Source: JAAOYC01 sp036481345 | GTDB taxonomy: Archaea; Nanobdellota; Nanobdellia; Woesearchaeales; WJKL01 | Direction: 5' to 3' | Assembly (NCBI GenBank): GCA_036481345.1 | Contig: JAZGHU010000041.1 | Span: 1-27,004, forward strand | DNA length: 27,004 nucleotides | Part shown: positions 1 to 6,347 of the stretch, piece by piece | How positions within the stretch are numbered: the first letter of the stretch is position 1 | Layout: each line of letters begins with the position of its first letter | Notes under the pieces: generated by a model | What the model was told of the DNA's origin: nothing | The model's database searches: none | The model's input: only the letters and a program-made list of their open reading frames with translations | Made by a program: the position numbers and the translations under genes

Positions 1-379
1 AAACTACCTCTTTTCCATCATATTCCCTTATAACAATGCCTTCATCTGGTTCGTGTTTTGGAATTGTTAAATCTTCTATATTTTGTTTTAGATAATCAAT
101 TGTTTTTTCTGGATTTCTTACAACTAATAGAAATTTTCCTTCTCTATTATACATTGCAGAATATAATATATTATCTGCTGCTGCTACAAACACATCATCA
201 ACTGCATTTACTGCCAATGTTCCTTGTTGCCTTCCATAAGTATCTAAATAACCAAAGAAATCATTTATATTTAAGTTTAATATAGATACACCATCTATCT
301 TAATATAATTAGAAGCTTCCTTTCTGATTATATCTTTTTCCCTTACTGGCATGTCTGGCGGGATGGGTGTTTGTGTCAT
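1..379 (-). CDS. Partial protein resembling a degenerate GGDEF domain
   Basis: The reading frame is open from an ATG at 379 to the window edge (126 codons seen), so the C-terminus is missing. Lined up by eye with the GGDEF protein encoded just upstream on the same strand, residues about 33-101 match the core fold: 'NINDFFGYLDTYG' parallels 'GDIDDFKLYNDTYG', and 'YNREGKF' falls where the neighbour has 'YGGEEF'. The catalytic signature is therefore lost, which suggests a non-catalytic GGDEF-like or nucleotide-sensing domain. A TATA-like tatttaaaa centred near 405 lies 26 nt upstream of the ATG, consistent with a leaderless transcript. The homology is my own alignment and only moderately secure. 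It could also be an unrelated orphan. Confidence 0.6.
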   Translation of the reverse strand, partial: MTQTPIPPDMPVREKDIIRKEASNYIKIDGVSILNLNINDFFGYLDTYGRQQGTLAVNAVDDVFVAAADNILYSAMYNREGKFLLVVRNPEKTIDYLKQNIEDLTIPKHEPDEGIVIREYDGKEVV

Positions 380-400
380 TTTCTTATATTAATTGAATAT

Positions 401-410
401 TATTTAAAAA
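401..410 (-). promoter_or_regulatory. TATA box for the partial GGDEF-like gene
   Basis: The minus-strand TTTTTAAATA is centred about 26 nt upstream of the ATG at 379, the same spacing seen for many genes in this window. It indicates leaderless transcription. Confidence 0.45.
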
Positions 411-420
411 CATTACTCAA

Positions 421-1182
421 TTAGAGGGTTGATAAAAAAACTTGTTCATCTGAAATTGAATAAGTACAAGTACAGTTTTTTGGTGTTGTAAGTCCAGCTG
501 GAACATTTTTCTTTCCTTTTGCCCCATATAATGCTGCATCTGCAAGATCAATTAAAGCATCTGCTTTATCTGTTTCTGCAGAAAATCCTAAAACTTGATT
601 AAATTTCTTATGATAAGTTACTATTCCAAAACTCATTGTAATATGCCTATAATTTTCATCTGGAAATGCTATTCTTAATTCTTCTTGATCATTTTTTAAT
701 TTTGGATTAATTGGCATGAATGTTTCTGCAATATTAGATCTTATTCTTTCAATAACTGTTACAGCATCTTCAGCATCTGTTTCAGGCATTAAGATTACAA
801 ATTCTTCTCCACCATATCTTACTACAAAATCAGAAGGTCTTTTGCTAGATAACATGATTTTAGCAGATGTACTTAATACTTGATTTGCTTGAGTATGTCC
901 ATAAGTGTCATTATATAATTTGAAATCATCTATATCTCCAATTGCAATAGAAAAATCGTGACCTTCTCTTTGAGTCAAAGCAAGATGTGTTTGCATTTCC
1001 TCATACATTTTTCCTGTTCTGTATAATTTAGTTAATGGATCTTTACCAGCGTTTATAATTGATTTGTCTTTTCCATTTAATACGTCAGCAATACTTGTAT
1101 ATACTCCCCTATTTTCTGGAGTTATAACTACTCCTTCTTCTTCAAGGATATCATCAAGTTGTCTATTTCCTGTATTAGCCAT
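421..1182 (-). CDS. GGDEF-domain diguanylate cyclase
   Basis: This 253-aa protein should make cyclic di-GMP from two GTP. The GGDEF domain spans residues about 46-230. It has the DPLTKLYR entry motif (48-55), the metal/nucleotide segment GDIDDFKLYND (82-92), the active-site loop GGEEF (124-128) and the C-terminal ADAALYGAKGKKN. RPSD at 115-118 sits exactly five residues before GGEEF, matching the RxxD product-inhibition I-site. No transmembrane or recognised sensor domain precedes it; the first 45 residues are short and unassigned, so it is probably cytosolic. A TATA box at 1206-1212 gives it its own leaderless promoter inside the end of the upstream YkgJ gene. Diguanylate cyclases are uncommon in archaea, so acquisition from bacteria is plausible. 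No EAL or PilZ partner is visible. Confidence 0.9.
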   Translation of the reverse strand: MANTGNRQLDDILEEEGVVITPENRGVYTSIADVLNGKDKSIINAGKDPLTKLYRTGKMYEEMQTHLALTQREGHDFSIAIGDIDDFKLYNDTYGHTQANQVLSTSAKIMLSSKRPSDFVVRYGGEEFVILMPETDAEDAVTVIERIRSNIAETFMPINPKLKNDQEELRIAFPDENYRHITMSFGIVTYHKKFNQVLGFSAETDKADALIDLADAALYGAKGKKNVPAGLTTPKNCTCTYSISDEQVFLSTL

Positions 1183-1205
1183 AAAAATTTATGTTAAATT
1201 TGCCC

Positions 1206-1212
1206 TTATAAA
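1206..1212 (-). promoter_or_regulatory. TATA box for the GGDEF gene
   Basis: Minus-strand TTTATAA is centred 26-27 nt before the ATG at 1182 and overlaps the stop codon of the preceding gene. Confidence 0.5.
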
Positions 1213-1478
1213 CCTTCGTGATTTTTTCCATCAGGACAAACATCAACACCAGGATATTCTCTGCACATTTTTGGCCTGATTGAATAGATTTTACACTTAT
1301 TCCCACTTAAGAAATAGCATCTATCATTCTCCATTTGAATAATACACCTTTTGCCTTGTGCATTTTTCTCTGTAAAATTCTTATGTCCTTTTAATCTTAA
1401 TTTTAAATATTCAAATAAAGATAATTTAACTCTTAGATAACAGCATTTTGCACAATGATTACAATTTGATGGAATCAT
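1206..1478 (-). CDS. YkgJ-family CxxCxxCC cluster protein
   Basis: A 90-aa protein with the YkgJ (UPF0153) signature: CNHCAKCC near the N-terminus (residues 6-13), then CIIQ and CYFL in the middle, and C-terminal 'IRPKMCREYPGVDVC'. Members of this family are thought to bind zinc or an iron-sulfur cluster through these cysteines; their substrate is unknown. At 90 residues it is near the minimum domain length. Its ATG overlaps the TGA of the upstream TPR gene (ATGA, four bases), so the two are probably translationally coupled. A second, longer YkgJ-family gene lies in the grpE-dnaK operon at 16002-16517. Confidence 0.8.
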   Translation of the reverse strand: MIPSNCNHCAKCCYLRVKLSLFEYLKLRLKGHKNFTEKNAQGKRCIIQMENDRCYFLSGNKCKIYSIRPKMCREYPGVDVCPDGKNHEGL

Positions 1479-1933
1479 TTTATCTCTGAATACTTTGAAA
1501 AGAATTGCAAAGCATCATCATCTTTTTCATGTTCTTTACAGAATAAGATAATATCTTCTAGAAAGTTTTCTTTTTCTTGAGGAGCAGAATTATCCATAAT
1601 TCCAAGTTCAAGAGCACTGTAAACAGCTTTTATTCCTTCTTCAACTCTATGTGGTTGTTCTGGTGCTAGTCTCTTACAAGCCCAATAAAGATGTATGTGC
1701 TGCTTGGCTAGTCCTGGTTTTAATCTTATTGCTTTTTTGAAATTTGCAACAGCTGCATGATATTCTCCTAAATAGAAACAAGCAAGACCTCTTGTATCAT
1801 GCAGATAATATCTTTCCTGATTATTTTCAAAAATCCGATCAATTAAATAAACTACTTCTTCATACTGTCCATTTTCCATGAGAGCTTCTGCTTGTCTATT
1901 TTTAATCCATAAAATGTTGTTTTCAGGATCCAT
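1475..1933 (-). CDS. Tetratricopeptide-repeat protein
   Basis: A 152-aa helical protein with at least two TPR-like units, residues about 11-40 and 42-76. The second is the clearest: 'GLACFYLGEYHAAVANFKKA' followed by IRLKPG. TPRs act as protein-interaction scaffolds; no enzymatic motif is seen. There is no signal peptide, so it is presumed cytosolic. The TATA sequence at 1951-1968 is centred 26-27 nt upstream of the ATG, indicating a leaderless start. The gene ends in TGA overlapping the ATG of the YkgJ gene, which makes a two-gene unit. The partner is unknown. Confidence 0.75.
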   Translation of the reverse strand: MDPENNILWIKNRQAEALMENGQYEEVVYLIDRIFENNQERYYLHDTRGLACFYLGEYHAAVANFKKAIRLKPGLAKQHIHLYWACKRLAPEQPHRVEEGIKAVYSALELGIMDNSAPQEKENFLEDIILFCKEHEKDDDALQFFSKYSEIK

Positions 1934-1950
1934 AATAGAATTAATATTTT

Positions 1951-1968
1951 AAAGATTTATAAATCTTT
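1951..1968 (-). promoter_or_regulatory. Palindromic TATA box of the TPR gene
   Basis: AAAGATTTATAAATCTTT is a perfect 18-bp palindrome whose TTTATAAA core is centred 26.5 nt upstream of the TPR start codon. The symmetry could allow bidirectional use or regulator binding, but the plus-strand gene has its own TATA at 1991-1998. Confidence 0.55.
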
Positions 1969-1990
1969 TCTTGATAAATAATAGCTAAAT

Positions 1991-1998
1991 TTTATAAA
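1991..1998 (+). promoter_or_regulatory. TATA box for the FAD synthase-like gene
   Basis: TTTATAAA is centred 26.5 nt upstream of the ATG at 2021. This supports 2021, not an upstream TTG at 2009, as the start of a leaderless mRNA. Confidence 0.65.
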
Positions 1999-2020
1999 CT
2001 TTGAAAATTTGAATATTATT

Positions 2021-2398
2021 ATGAAAAAAGTAATGGTGTTTGGAACTTTTGATGTTTTGCATAAAGGACATCTCAATATGTTTTCTCAAGCAAGAAAATA
2101 TGGTGACTATTTGATTGCCGTCATTGCAAGAGATAAAAATGTCAAGAAAGTAAAAGGAAAACTTCCTTGTCAAAATGAAAAGAAAAGACTAAAGCAAGTT
2201 TCTAAACATGTGGACAAAGCAGTCTTAGGATACATCTATGACAAGATGAGAGTTATCAAAAAATACAATCCAGATATAATCTGCATCGGTTATGATCAAG
2301 ATGCATATGGATTAAAAAAGTTCAAGAAATTAAAACCCCATAATGCTCATAAGTATAAAAGTTCTAAAATAAAGAAAACAATGAAAGAATGCAATTAA
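2021..2398 (+). CDS. ribL: Cytidylyltransferase-family protein, FAD synthase-like
   Basis: A 125-aa nucleotidyltransferase of the HxGH family. Residues 7-17 are 'FGTFDVLHKGH', the phosphate-binding and catalytic motif, and GYDQ near residue 92 is typical of archaeal RibL-type FAD synthases, which adenylate FMN. A glycerol-3-phosphate cytidylyltransferase-like activity is the main alternative. It is slightly shorter than characterised archaeal RibL. I chose the ATG at 2021 because the TATA box lies 26.5 nt upstream, whereas a TTG at 2009 would add only four residues and fall before the expected transcription start. The 3' end overlaps the convergent asparagine-synthase-like gene by four bases. 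Confidence 0.75.
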   Translation: MKKVMVFGTFDVLHKGHLNMFSQARKYGDYLIAVIARDKNVKKVKGKLPCQNEKKRLKQVSKHVDKAVLGYIYDKMRVIKKYNPDIICIGYDQDAYGLKKFKKLKPHNAHKYKSSKIKKTMKECN

Positions 2399-3231
2399 AG
2401 ACTTTCTAAATAATCTTTTTTATATTTAAATTTGTTTCTATGTGCTAATCTATAAATTGCTCTGTCAAACTTACTTCCATACTGAGCAGCTTGTTTCTTT
2501 CTCCAAGCTACTTCTTTTGGCATACCTAATTCTTCAGAAATTTTCCTAAGTATGATCTTCTTAAACTTTTTATTTATTTTTTCTTTTCCATCTATCTTCA
2601 TTGCAGTACGAATCAATTTATGATCTAAAAATGGAGTTCCCAATTTAATCTTTAATTTCTCAGCTATTGCAGTATCTCTAGTCAAATCTCTTTTCCACAT
2701 ATCTTTAAGTCCTTTCCAGCATTCTCTATTTATATCAGATGCAGACAAATGCCTTTCATAGCCTGCAAAAATCTCTTCAGATCCCAATCCACCTAAAAAA
2801 TGAGTTATTTTATCTTTTTTAGCTAAATTAGCAGCAGCATAAACAACAGAACCAACCCCTACTTTCATAGTATCAGGACCAACTATCTTTGTAACTTTCT
2901 TAATTATCTTTTCAGCTTCTTTTAATGTATAAGTTTTGCATTTCAAAGGAATTTTCATCAATTTTGCAGCCAATTTAGCTGCTTCCAAGTCAGCAGCTCC
3001 TTGTAATCCAACTGCATAACATATAAAATTAGCATTATTTTGCTTTGCAATTAAAGCAATAAGTGAAGAATCCACCCCACCAGAGAACATTATTCCAAAT
3101 TTCTTCTTTTTTGGCAGTCTAGTAACTATAGCATCAACTAAAGCTTCTTTAACTTCTTCTTTAGTTGCTTTTTTCTTTGATTTTAACCCGCTGATATACA
3201 ATTTCCAGCCTTGTTCTGAGATCAATGCCAT
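2395..3231 (-). CDS. Stand-alone asparagine-synthase (PP-loop) domain protein
   Basis: A 278-aa protein with only the synthetase half of AsnB. The PP-loop SGGVDSS (50-56) binds ATP, and 'GGLGSEEIFAGYERH' (147-161) matches the GxGxDExFxGY region of asparagine synthetases. The N-terminal Cys-dependent glutaminase domain is absent, so it would need free ammonia or another amine donor, or it acts on a different acid substrate. 'GTPFLDHKLI' near 197 is the usual C-terminal motif of the family. A TATA (TTTATAAA, 3253-3260) is centred about 25 nt before the ATG, indicating a leaderless transcript. True asparagine synthesis is possible but not demonstrated by the sequence. Confidence 0.75.
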   Translation of the reverse strand: MALISEQGWKLYISGLKSKKKATKEEVKEALVDAIVTRLPKKKKFGIMFSGGVDSSLIALIAKQNNANFICYAVGLQGAADLEAAKLAAKLMKIPLKCKTYTLKEAEKIIKKVTKIVGPDTMKVGVGSVVYAAANLAKKDKITHFLGGLGSEEIFAGYERHLSASDINRECWKGLKDMWKRDLTRDTAIAEKLKIKLGTPFLDHKLIRTAMKIDGKEKINKKFKKIILRKISEELGMPKEVAWRKKQAAQYGSKFDRAIYRLAHRNKFKYKKDYLESL

Positions 3232-3252
3232 GATATTGGAATTTTGTTTTTA

Positions 3253-3260
3253 TTTATAAA
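3253..3260 (-). promoter_or_regulatory. TATA box for the asparagine-synthase-like gene
   Basis: TTTATAAA is centred about 25 nt upstream of the start codon at 3231. Confidence 0.6.
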
Positions 3261-3288
3261 GCATGTGGTTTTACTCAAAAAGCCTGTA

Positions 3289-3306
3289 ATGCCTGAATTC
3301 AAGCAT
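3289..3306. repeat. 18-bp imperfect palindrome in divergent promoter region
   Basis: ATGCCTGAATTCAAGCAT is symmetric about its centre except for one mismatched pair. It lies in the 219-bp gap between the asparagine-synthase-like gene and TFB, about 30 bp upstream of the former's TATA. It may be an operator. The rest of the gap holds the TFB promoter and nothing else recognised. Confidence 0.35.
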
Positions 3307-3360
3307 CTAAGGGCCTTAAACATCATTTTATACTACTATCCAGTAATGAAAAGGGAAAGC

Positions 3361-3368
3361 TTTATAAA
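3361..3368 (+). promoter_or_regulatory. TATA box for the TFB gene
   Basis: TTTATAAA preceded by purine-rich gggaaagc (BRE-like). The expected transcript start is near 3391, giving a leader of about 60 nt. This gene therefore has a 5' UTR, with GAGGT at 3439-3443 as ribosome-binding site seven bases before the ATG. Confidence 0.6.
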
Positions 3369-3450
3369 GGGGTAAGACTACTTAAAATACAGTAAAAAGG
3401 GCGTTTTCTGAATAGTTATCGAGTAGAAATAATGCTATGAGGTTACTAAA

Positions 3451-4359
3451 ATGGTTGTTGAAACAATTAAAAAATGTCCAGAATGTGGAGAAAATCATTT
3501 CTTTGCTAATAAGAAAAAAGGAGAAGTTATCTGTAAAGATTGCGGATTTGTTGTAGAAGATTCTCAAGTTGATTTTGGAAGAGATAGAATGATAAATATG
3601 GAGGATATTGCTAAAAAATCTAGAACAGGCGCTCCATATGATCCAAGAATTGCAAATGGATTGATGACAGAAGTTGGAAGCAATGCTGATCTAAGAAATC
3701 TTTCTAAGAAACAAAGACAACTAATGAACAGAATTAGGCAAAAAAATAGATGGACAAGCTCTGCACTAGAGCATAATTTGAATACTAATCTAGCTAATTT
3801 GAAATTAATTGCTTCTCAATTAAAAATACCAGATTCTATTGAAAAAGAAGCAGCTAGAGTTTATAGAGAATGCGCTGAAAAAGGTGTAACTAGAGCTAGA
3901 GCTAATGACAGCATCATAGCAGCTGTTGTATATCTTGCATCTAAGCTACATGGTATGCCAAAAACACTGACTGAAGTTGCACGTGCTTCTAAATTAGATA
4001 AGTTTGATATTGCAAGAACTTACAAGATGATTATAAGGAGACTTGGAATTAAAGTTATGCAGTCTAATCCAATAGATTTCATAGCAAGATTTGCTTCTGA
4101 ATTAAAACTAGGAGCGCAAACTCAGACAAAAGCAGTTAAATTGCTTGAAAAGATACAAAAGACTGGAATTGATTCTGGAAAGTCCCCAACATCTTTAGCA
4201 GCTACAACTCTTTACATTGCTGCATTACAAAGCAAGACAAGAGTTACTCAAAAAGCAATTGCAGAGACAGCTGGAATCACTGAAACAACTCTTAGACAGA
4301 GAACAAAAGAAATGCTTAAGAAGTTAGGCATCAAAAAGTCTGATATCAAGAAGAAGTAA
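3451..4359 (+). CDS. tfb: Transcription initiation factor B (TFB)
   Basis: A 302-aa archaeal TFIIB homologue that bridges TBP/TATA-BRE and RNA polymerase. The N-terminal zinc ribbon has C9-x2-C12 and C28-x2-C31, followed by the B-reader/linker ('FGRDR' near 43-47) and two cyclin repeats (about 105-200 and 200-295). The first repeat contains 'AARVYRECAEKGVTRARAND' and the second 'TSLAATTLYIAALQSKTRVT'. Length and domain order match typical TFB. The leader of about 60 nt with a GAGGT ribosome-binding site differs from the leaderless genes around it, so post-transcriptional or autogenous control is possible. An orphan gene follows 11 nt downstream and is probably co-transcribed. Confidence 0.95.
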   Translation: MVVETIKKCPECGENHFFANKKKGEVICKDCGFVVEDSQVDFGRDRMINMEDIAKKSRTGAPYDPRIANGLMTEVGSNADLRNLSKKQRQLMNRIRQKNRWTSSALEHNLNTNLANLKLIASQLKIPDSIEKEAARVYRECAEKGVTRARANDSIIAAVVYLASKLHGMPKTLTEVARASKLDKFDIARTYKMIIRRLGIKVMQSNPIDFIARFASELKLGAQTQTKAVKLLEKIQKTGIDSGKSPTSLAATTLYIAALQSKTRVTQKAIAETAGITETTLRQRTKEMLKKLGIKKSDIKKK

Positions 4360-4370
4360 GTAATTAGAAA

Positions 4371-4793
4371 ATGTCACAAGTTCAAGAATATATGCAGAAA
4401 AAGGATTATGTAACTCTAGATAGGACTATCGAAGGAACAAACAGAATTTATGATGTTTTGTTCAGTCCAGCTGGAATGCTTCCCCTATCATGTGATGGAG
4501 AATTTGATTTTAACAGACCAGTTAAAGTTGATGTACCTCTTAATGAAGATGATAGAATATTAAATGATATTGAAGCTAAACTTGCTAAAAAAATAGCAGC
4601 GAAGTTTAGTATTGAAGTAGGTAAAGATGATGGTCAATGTTTTTATATTCATGTTATGGATGAAGCTGACGCTGATAATTTATATAATGCAGTAAGAAAA
4701 TACGATAGTATAATTAATTCTGAAGAATTTGATAGATTAAGACAAGAACAACCTTCTGATTTAGATGAAAAGATCAAAGAATTAGTTAATTAG
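4371..4793 (+). CDS. Orphan protein downstream of TFB
   Basis: A 140-aa acidic soluble protein I do not recognise. It has no signal peptide, TM segment or cysteine pair. Predicted features are a central beta-rich part (residues about 15-60) and helical segments, with Asp/Glu-rich 'MDEADADNLYNAVRKYDS' near 95-112. It begins 11 nt after the TFB stop with no promoter of its own visible, so it is probably the second gene of a TFB operon. Its 3' end overlaps the convergent dph6 by eight bases. No function is assigned. Confidence 0.7.
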   Translation: MSQVQEYMQKKDYVTLDRTIEGTNRIYDVLFSPAGMLPLSCDGEFDFNRPVKVDVPLNEDDRILNDIEAKLAKKIAAKFSIEVGKDDGQCFYIHVMDEADADNLYNAVRKYDSIINSEEFDRLRQEQPSDLDEKIKELVN

Positions 4794-5466
4794 ATTTTTT
4801 CAACAATTGAATTTCTTTAAACAATAATTTTCCAGTATATTTATTCTCCATATTAATAGTAGAATCCCAAATCTCTAATCTTTTCTTAAATAAAGGACAA
4901 TCAAGAACAAAAGTTTCATACTCTCCCCCTTCTCCACCAATATGAATTCTTGTTTTCTTTAGATCTTCAATCAGATTCCTATCAAATTCTCTGCCTAAGA
5001 ACGATTCATTCAAGCCGTCTGCAGCAACTCCAACAATAATAACTTTAAATCCATCTAATATCAATGCTCTAAGATACTGTTCTGGATCCATTCCCCACAT
5101 TGGAGCTATTACTTTTAATCCAAGTTCTTCACATATTGCTTCAACACGTTCTTTTTGATATTGAGAAGCTAAAGCTCCTGCACAAACTCCTTCAATTTTA
5201 TGAGTTTGTTTTGCTAAATTTATAGCTTCTTTCAGATCTTTCAATTCTTCTTCTTTAACACCTTCTGTTGGAAGCATAATCAATGGCAAGTTAGCTGCTT
5301 CTGCCTGCTGCTGAACAAAATCTATATTAGGGATATGAAACATATAAGAATCATCTCTCTCAGATTTAAGAGTAATCAAACAAGTTATTTCATGATTAAT
5401 CTTTGATGCTGCATAAGCTGCATACCATGAATCATTGCCTCATGACATTAATGCTGCTAACTTCAT
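4786..5466 (-). pseudogene. dph6: Diphthine-ammonia ligase (Dph6) with in-frame TGA
   Basis: Dph6 catalyses the last, ATP-dependent amidation of diphthamide on EF-2. The frame starts at ATG 5466 and reads MKLAALMS-stop-GNDSWYAAYA. The TGA at 5442-5440 (codon 9) replaces the first Gly of the PP-loop SGGKDS, and Lys11 is Asn. After it the frame is open for 217 codons and well conserved, including SYMFHIPN (truncated-frame residues 11-18) and 'GEGGEYETFVLDCP' (149-162), the Dph6 hallmark. A TATA-like box at 5486-5497 sits about 25 nt before the ATG, so the promoter looks intact. Restart at the TTG at 5379 would give 197 aa without the ATP loop. Six ATGA gene overlaps nearby show TGA normally stops translation here. 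The options are a recent nonsense mutation, a sequence error (GGA to TGA is one base), or recoding. Confidence 0.8.
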
Positions 5467-5485
5467 ATATTAAGAATCCTTAACT

Positions 5486-5497
5486 AGTTTAAAAAAG
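5486..5497 (-). promoter_or_regulatory. TATA box for dph6
   Basis: Minus-strand TTTTTTAAAC is centred 24-25 nt upstream of the ATG at 5466. This supports that ATG, upstream of the in-frame TGA, as the native start. Confidence 0.5.
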
Positions 5498-5511
5498 TTA
5501 TGAAAAAGTTT

Positions 5512-5535
5512 AGTTCAAAGTTACGTCTTTGAACT
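5512..5535. repeat. Inverted repeat between dph6 and lipoprotein gene
   Basis: AGTTCAAAG and CTTTGAACT form perfect 9-bp arms around a six-base centre (ttacgt). It sits between two divergent promoters, about 25 bp upstream of the lipoprotein TATA. It is more likely an operator than a terminator because neither gene ends here. Confidence 0.5.
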
Positions 5536-5557
5536 TAGTTTCTGCTCTAGCAAAAAG

Positions 5558-5565
5558 TTTATATA
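5558..5565 (+). promoter_or_regulatory. TATA box for the lipoprotein gene
   Basis: TTTATATA preceded by a purine run (caaaaag). The predicted start near 5585 leaves a leader of about 23 nt that carries GGGGTG at 5597-5602 as ribosome-binding site. Confidence 0.6.
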
Positions 5566-5607
5566 CTCTTTTACATAGCAATACACTACTAAATATGGGG
5601 TGTTAAT

Positions 5608-6315
5608 ATGAAAAAAATATTATTTACATTATTAGTAATTGTTATCTTAGTCAGCGGCTGTGGTGGAAATGGTGAAGTTGTTTCAGACAGCAAAACAGGA
5701 GTAAGTGTTAATGAAAAAGATCTAGGAACAGAATCAAGAAAATCTTATTCTACACCAAAATCAACAGGTGCAACTTTGACAAGCGAAATAAATACATTGC
5801 TTGCAAAATCAGATTCAGTAAGTTCTGTAGAATATTCCCACAGAGAATTTGTTCTAGGAGAACCAGGATATAATGCTGAGGTCTGGGCAAAAGGAAACAA
5901 GCAAAGACATGAGATCAGCAGACAAGCTGGATTTGCAAAAGGTGTAAGATATGACACTATCTTTTTTGATCTAGCAAAAGAAGAAGCAATAGGTTATTGC
6001 ACTGATGAGAAAACTTGTGAAGACAAACTAGATGCAGCTACTCCTTTAGAATTTGACGATTATACAACAGAAACACCACTTAATCTAGTTGACCAAATCA
6101 CAGTTGGAAGCAAGATAGGATCATCAATGTATGATGACAGAGAAGTGATCATCATTGAATATGAACAAGGTGGAAATCAAGTAAGAGTCTATGTATGGGA
6201 CTACAAAGGACTTCCATTGAAATATGAAGTAAGAGATGGTGAAGAACTGATCAGAAAAGTAGAATATCTTGGCTTAGTAATCAATGGTGTCAAAGATTCT
6301 GATGTAGAACGTTAA
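5608..6315 (+). CDS. Secreted lipoprotein of unknown function
   Basis: A 235-aa protein with a lipoprotein signal: basic MKK, a hydrophobic stretch, then lipobox VSGC with the acylated cysteine at residue 18. It should be anchored on the outer face of the cytoplasmic membrane. A Ser/Thr/Lys-rich linker (about 20-60) leads into a beta-rich domain (about 60-230) with two cysteines close together (GYCTDEKTC, near 131-139), possibly a disulfide. The alternating strands and the ending 'YKGLPLKYEV...VEYLGLVING' resemble LolA/LolB-like lipoprotein-carrier folds, but this is weak. It is transcribed alone from its own TATA and ends at a hairpin terminator. Confidence 0.75.
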   Translation: MKKILFTLLVIVILVSGCGGNGEVVSDSKTGVSVNEKDLGTESRKSYSTPKSTGATLTSEINTLLAKSDSVSSVEYSHREFVLGEPGYNAEVWAKGNKQRHEISRQAGFAKGVRYDTIFFDLAKEEAIGYCTDEKTCEDKLDAATPLEFDDYTTETPLNLVDQITVGSKIGSSMYDDREVIIIEYEQGGNQVRVYVWDYKGLPLKYEVRDGEELIRKVEYLGLVINGVKDSDVER

Positions 6316-6340
6316 AAGAGTTTATCAAACTCTTTTTTTT
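6314..6340 (+). terminator. Hairpin plus T-run terminator after the lipoprotein gene
   Basis: AAAAGAGTTT (6314-6323), loop atc, AAACTCTTTT (6327-6336) and then T's to 6340. The 10-bp stem with a three-base loop starts within the stop codon. It faces the convergent dnaJ end. Confidence 0.75.
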
Positions 6341-6347
6341 ATTTCTT

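Noticed and set aside
58..285. Plus-strand ORF of 75 aa
   Set aside because: It is antisense to the partial GGDEF-like gene, has low-complexity Leu/Phe/Tyr composition and lacks a promoter or ribosome-binding site.
3232..3450. Structured ncRNA or tRNA in the longest intergenic gap
   Set aside because: No cloverleaf, C/D box or extended stem was found beyond the short palindrome and the TFB promoter.
5379..5466. TGA as a reassigned sense codon (for example Gly, as in code 25)
   Set aside because: TGA ends the TPR, SDR, histidine phosphatase, OLD, GNAT and grpE genes, most of them in ATGA overlaps with the next gene. A genome-wide reassignment does not fit, so the dph6 TGA is treated as local.
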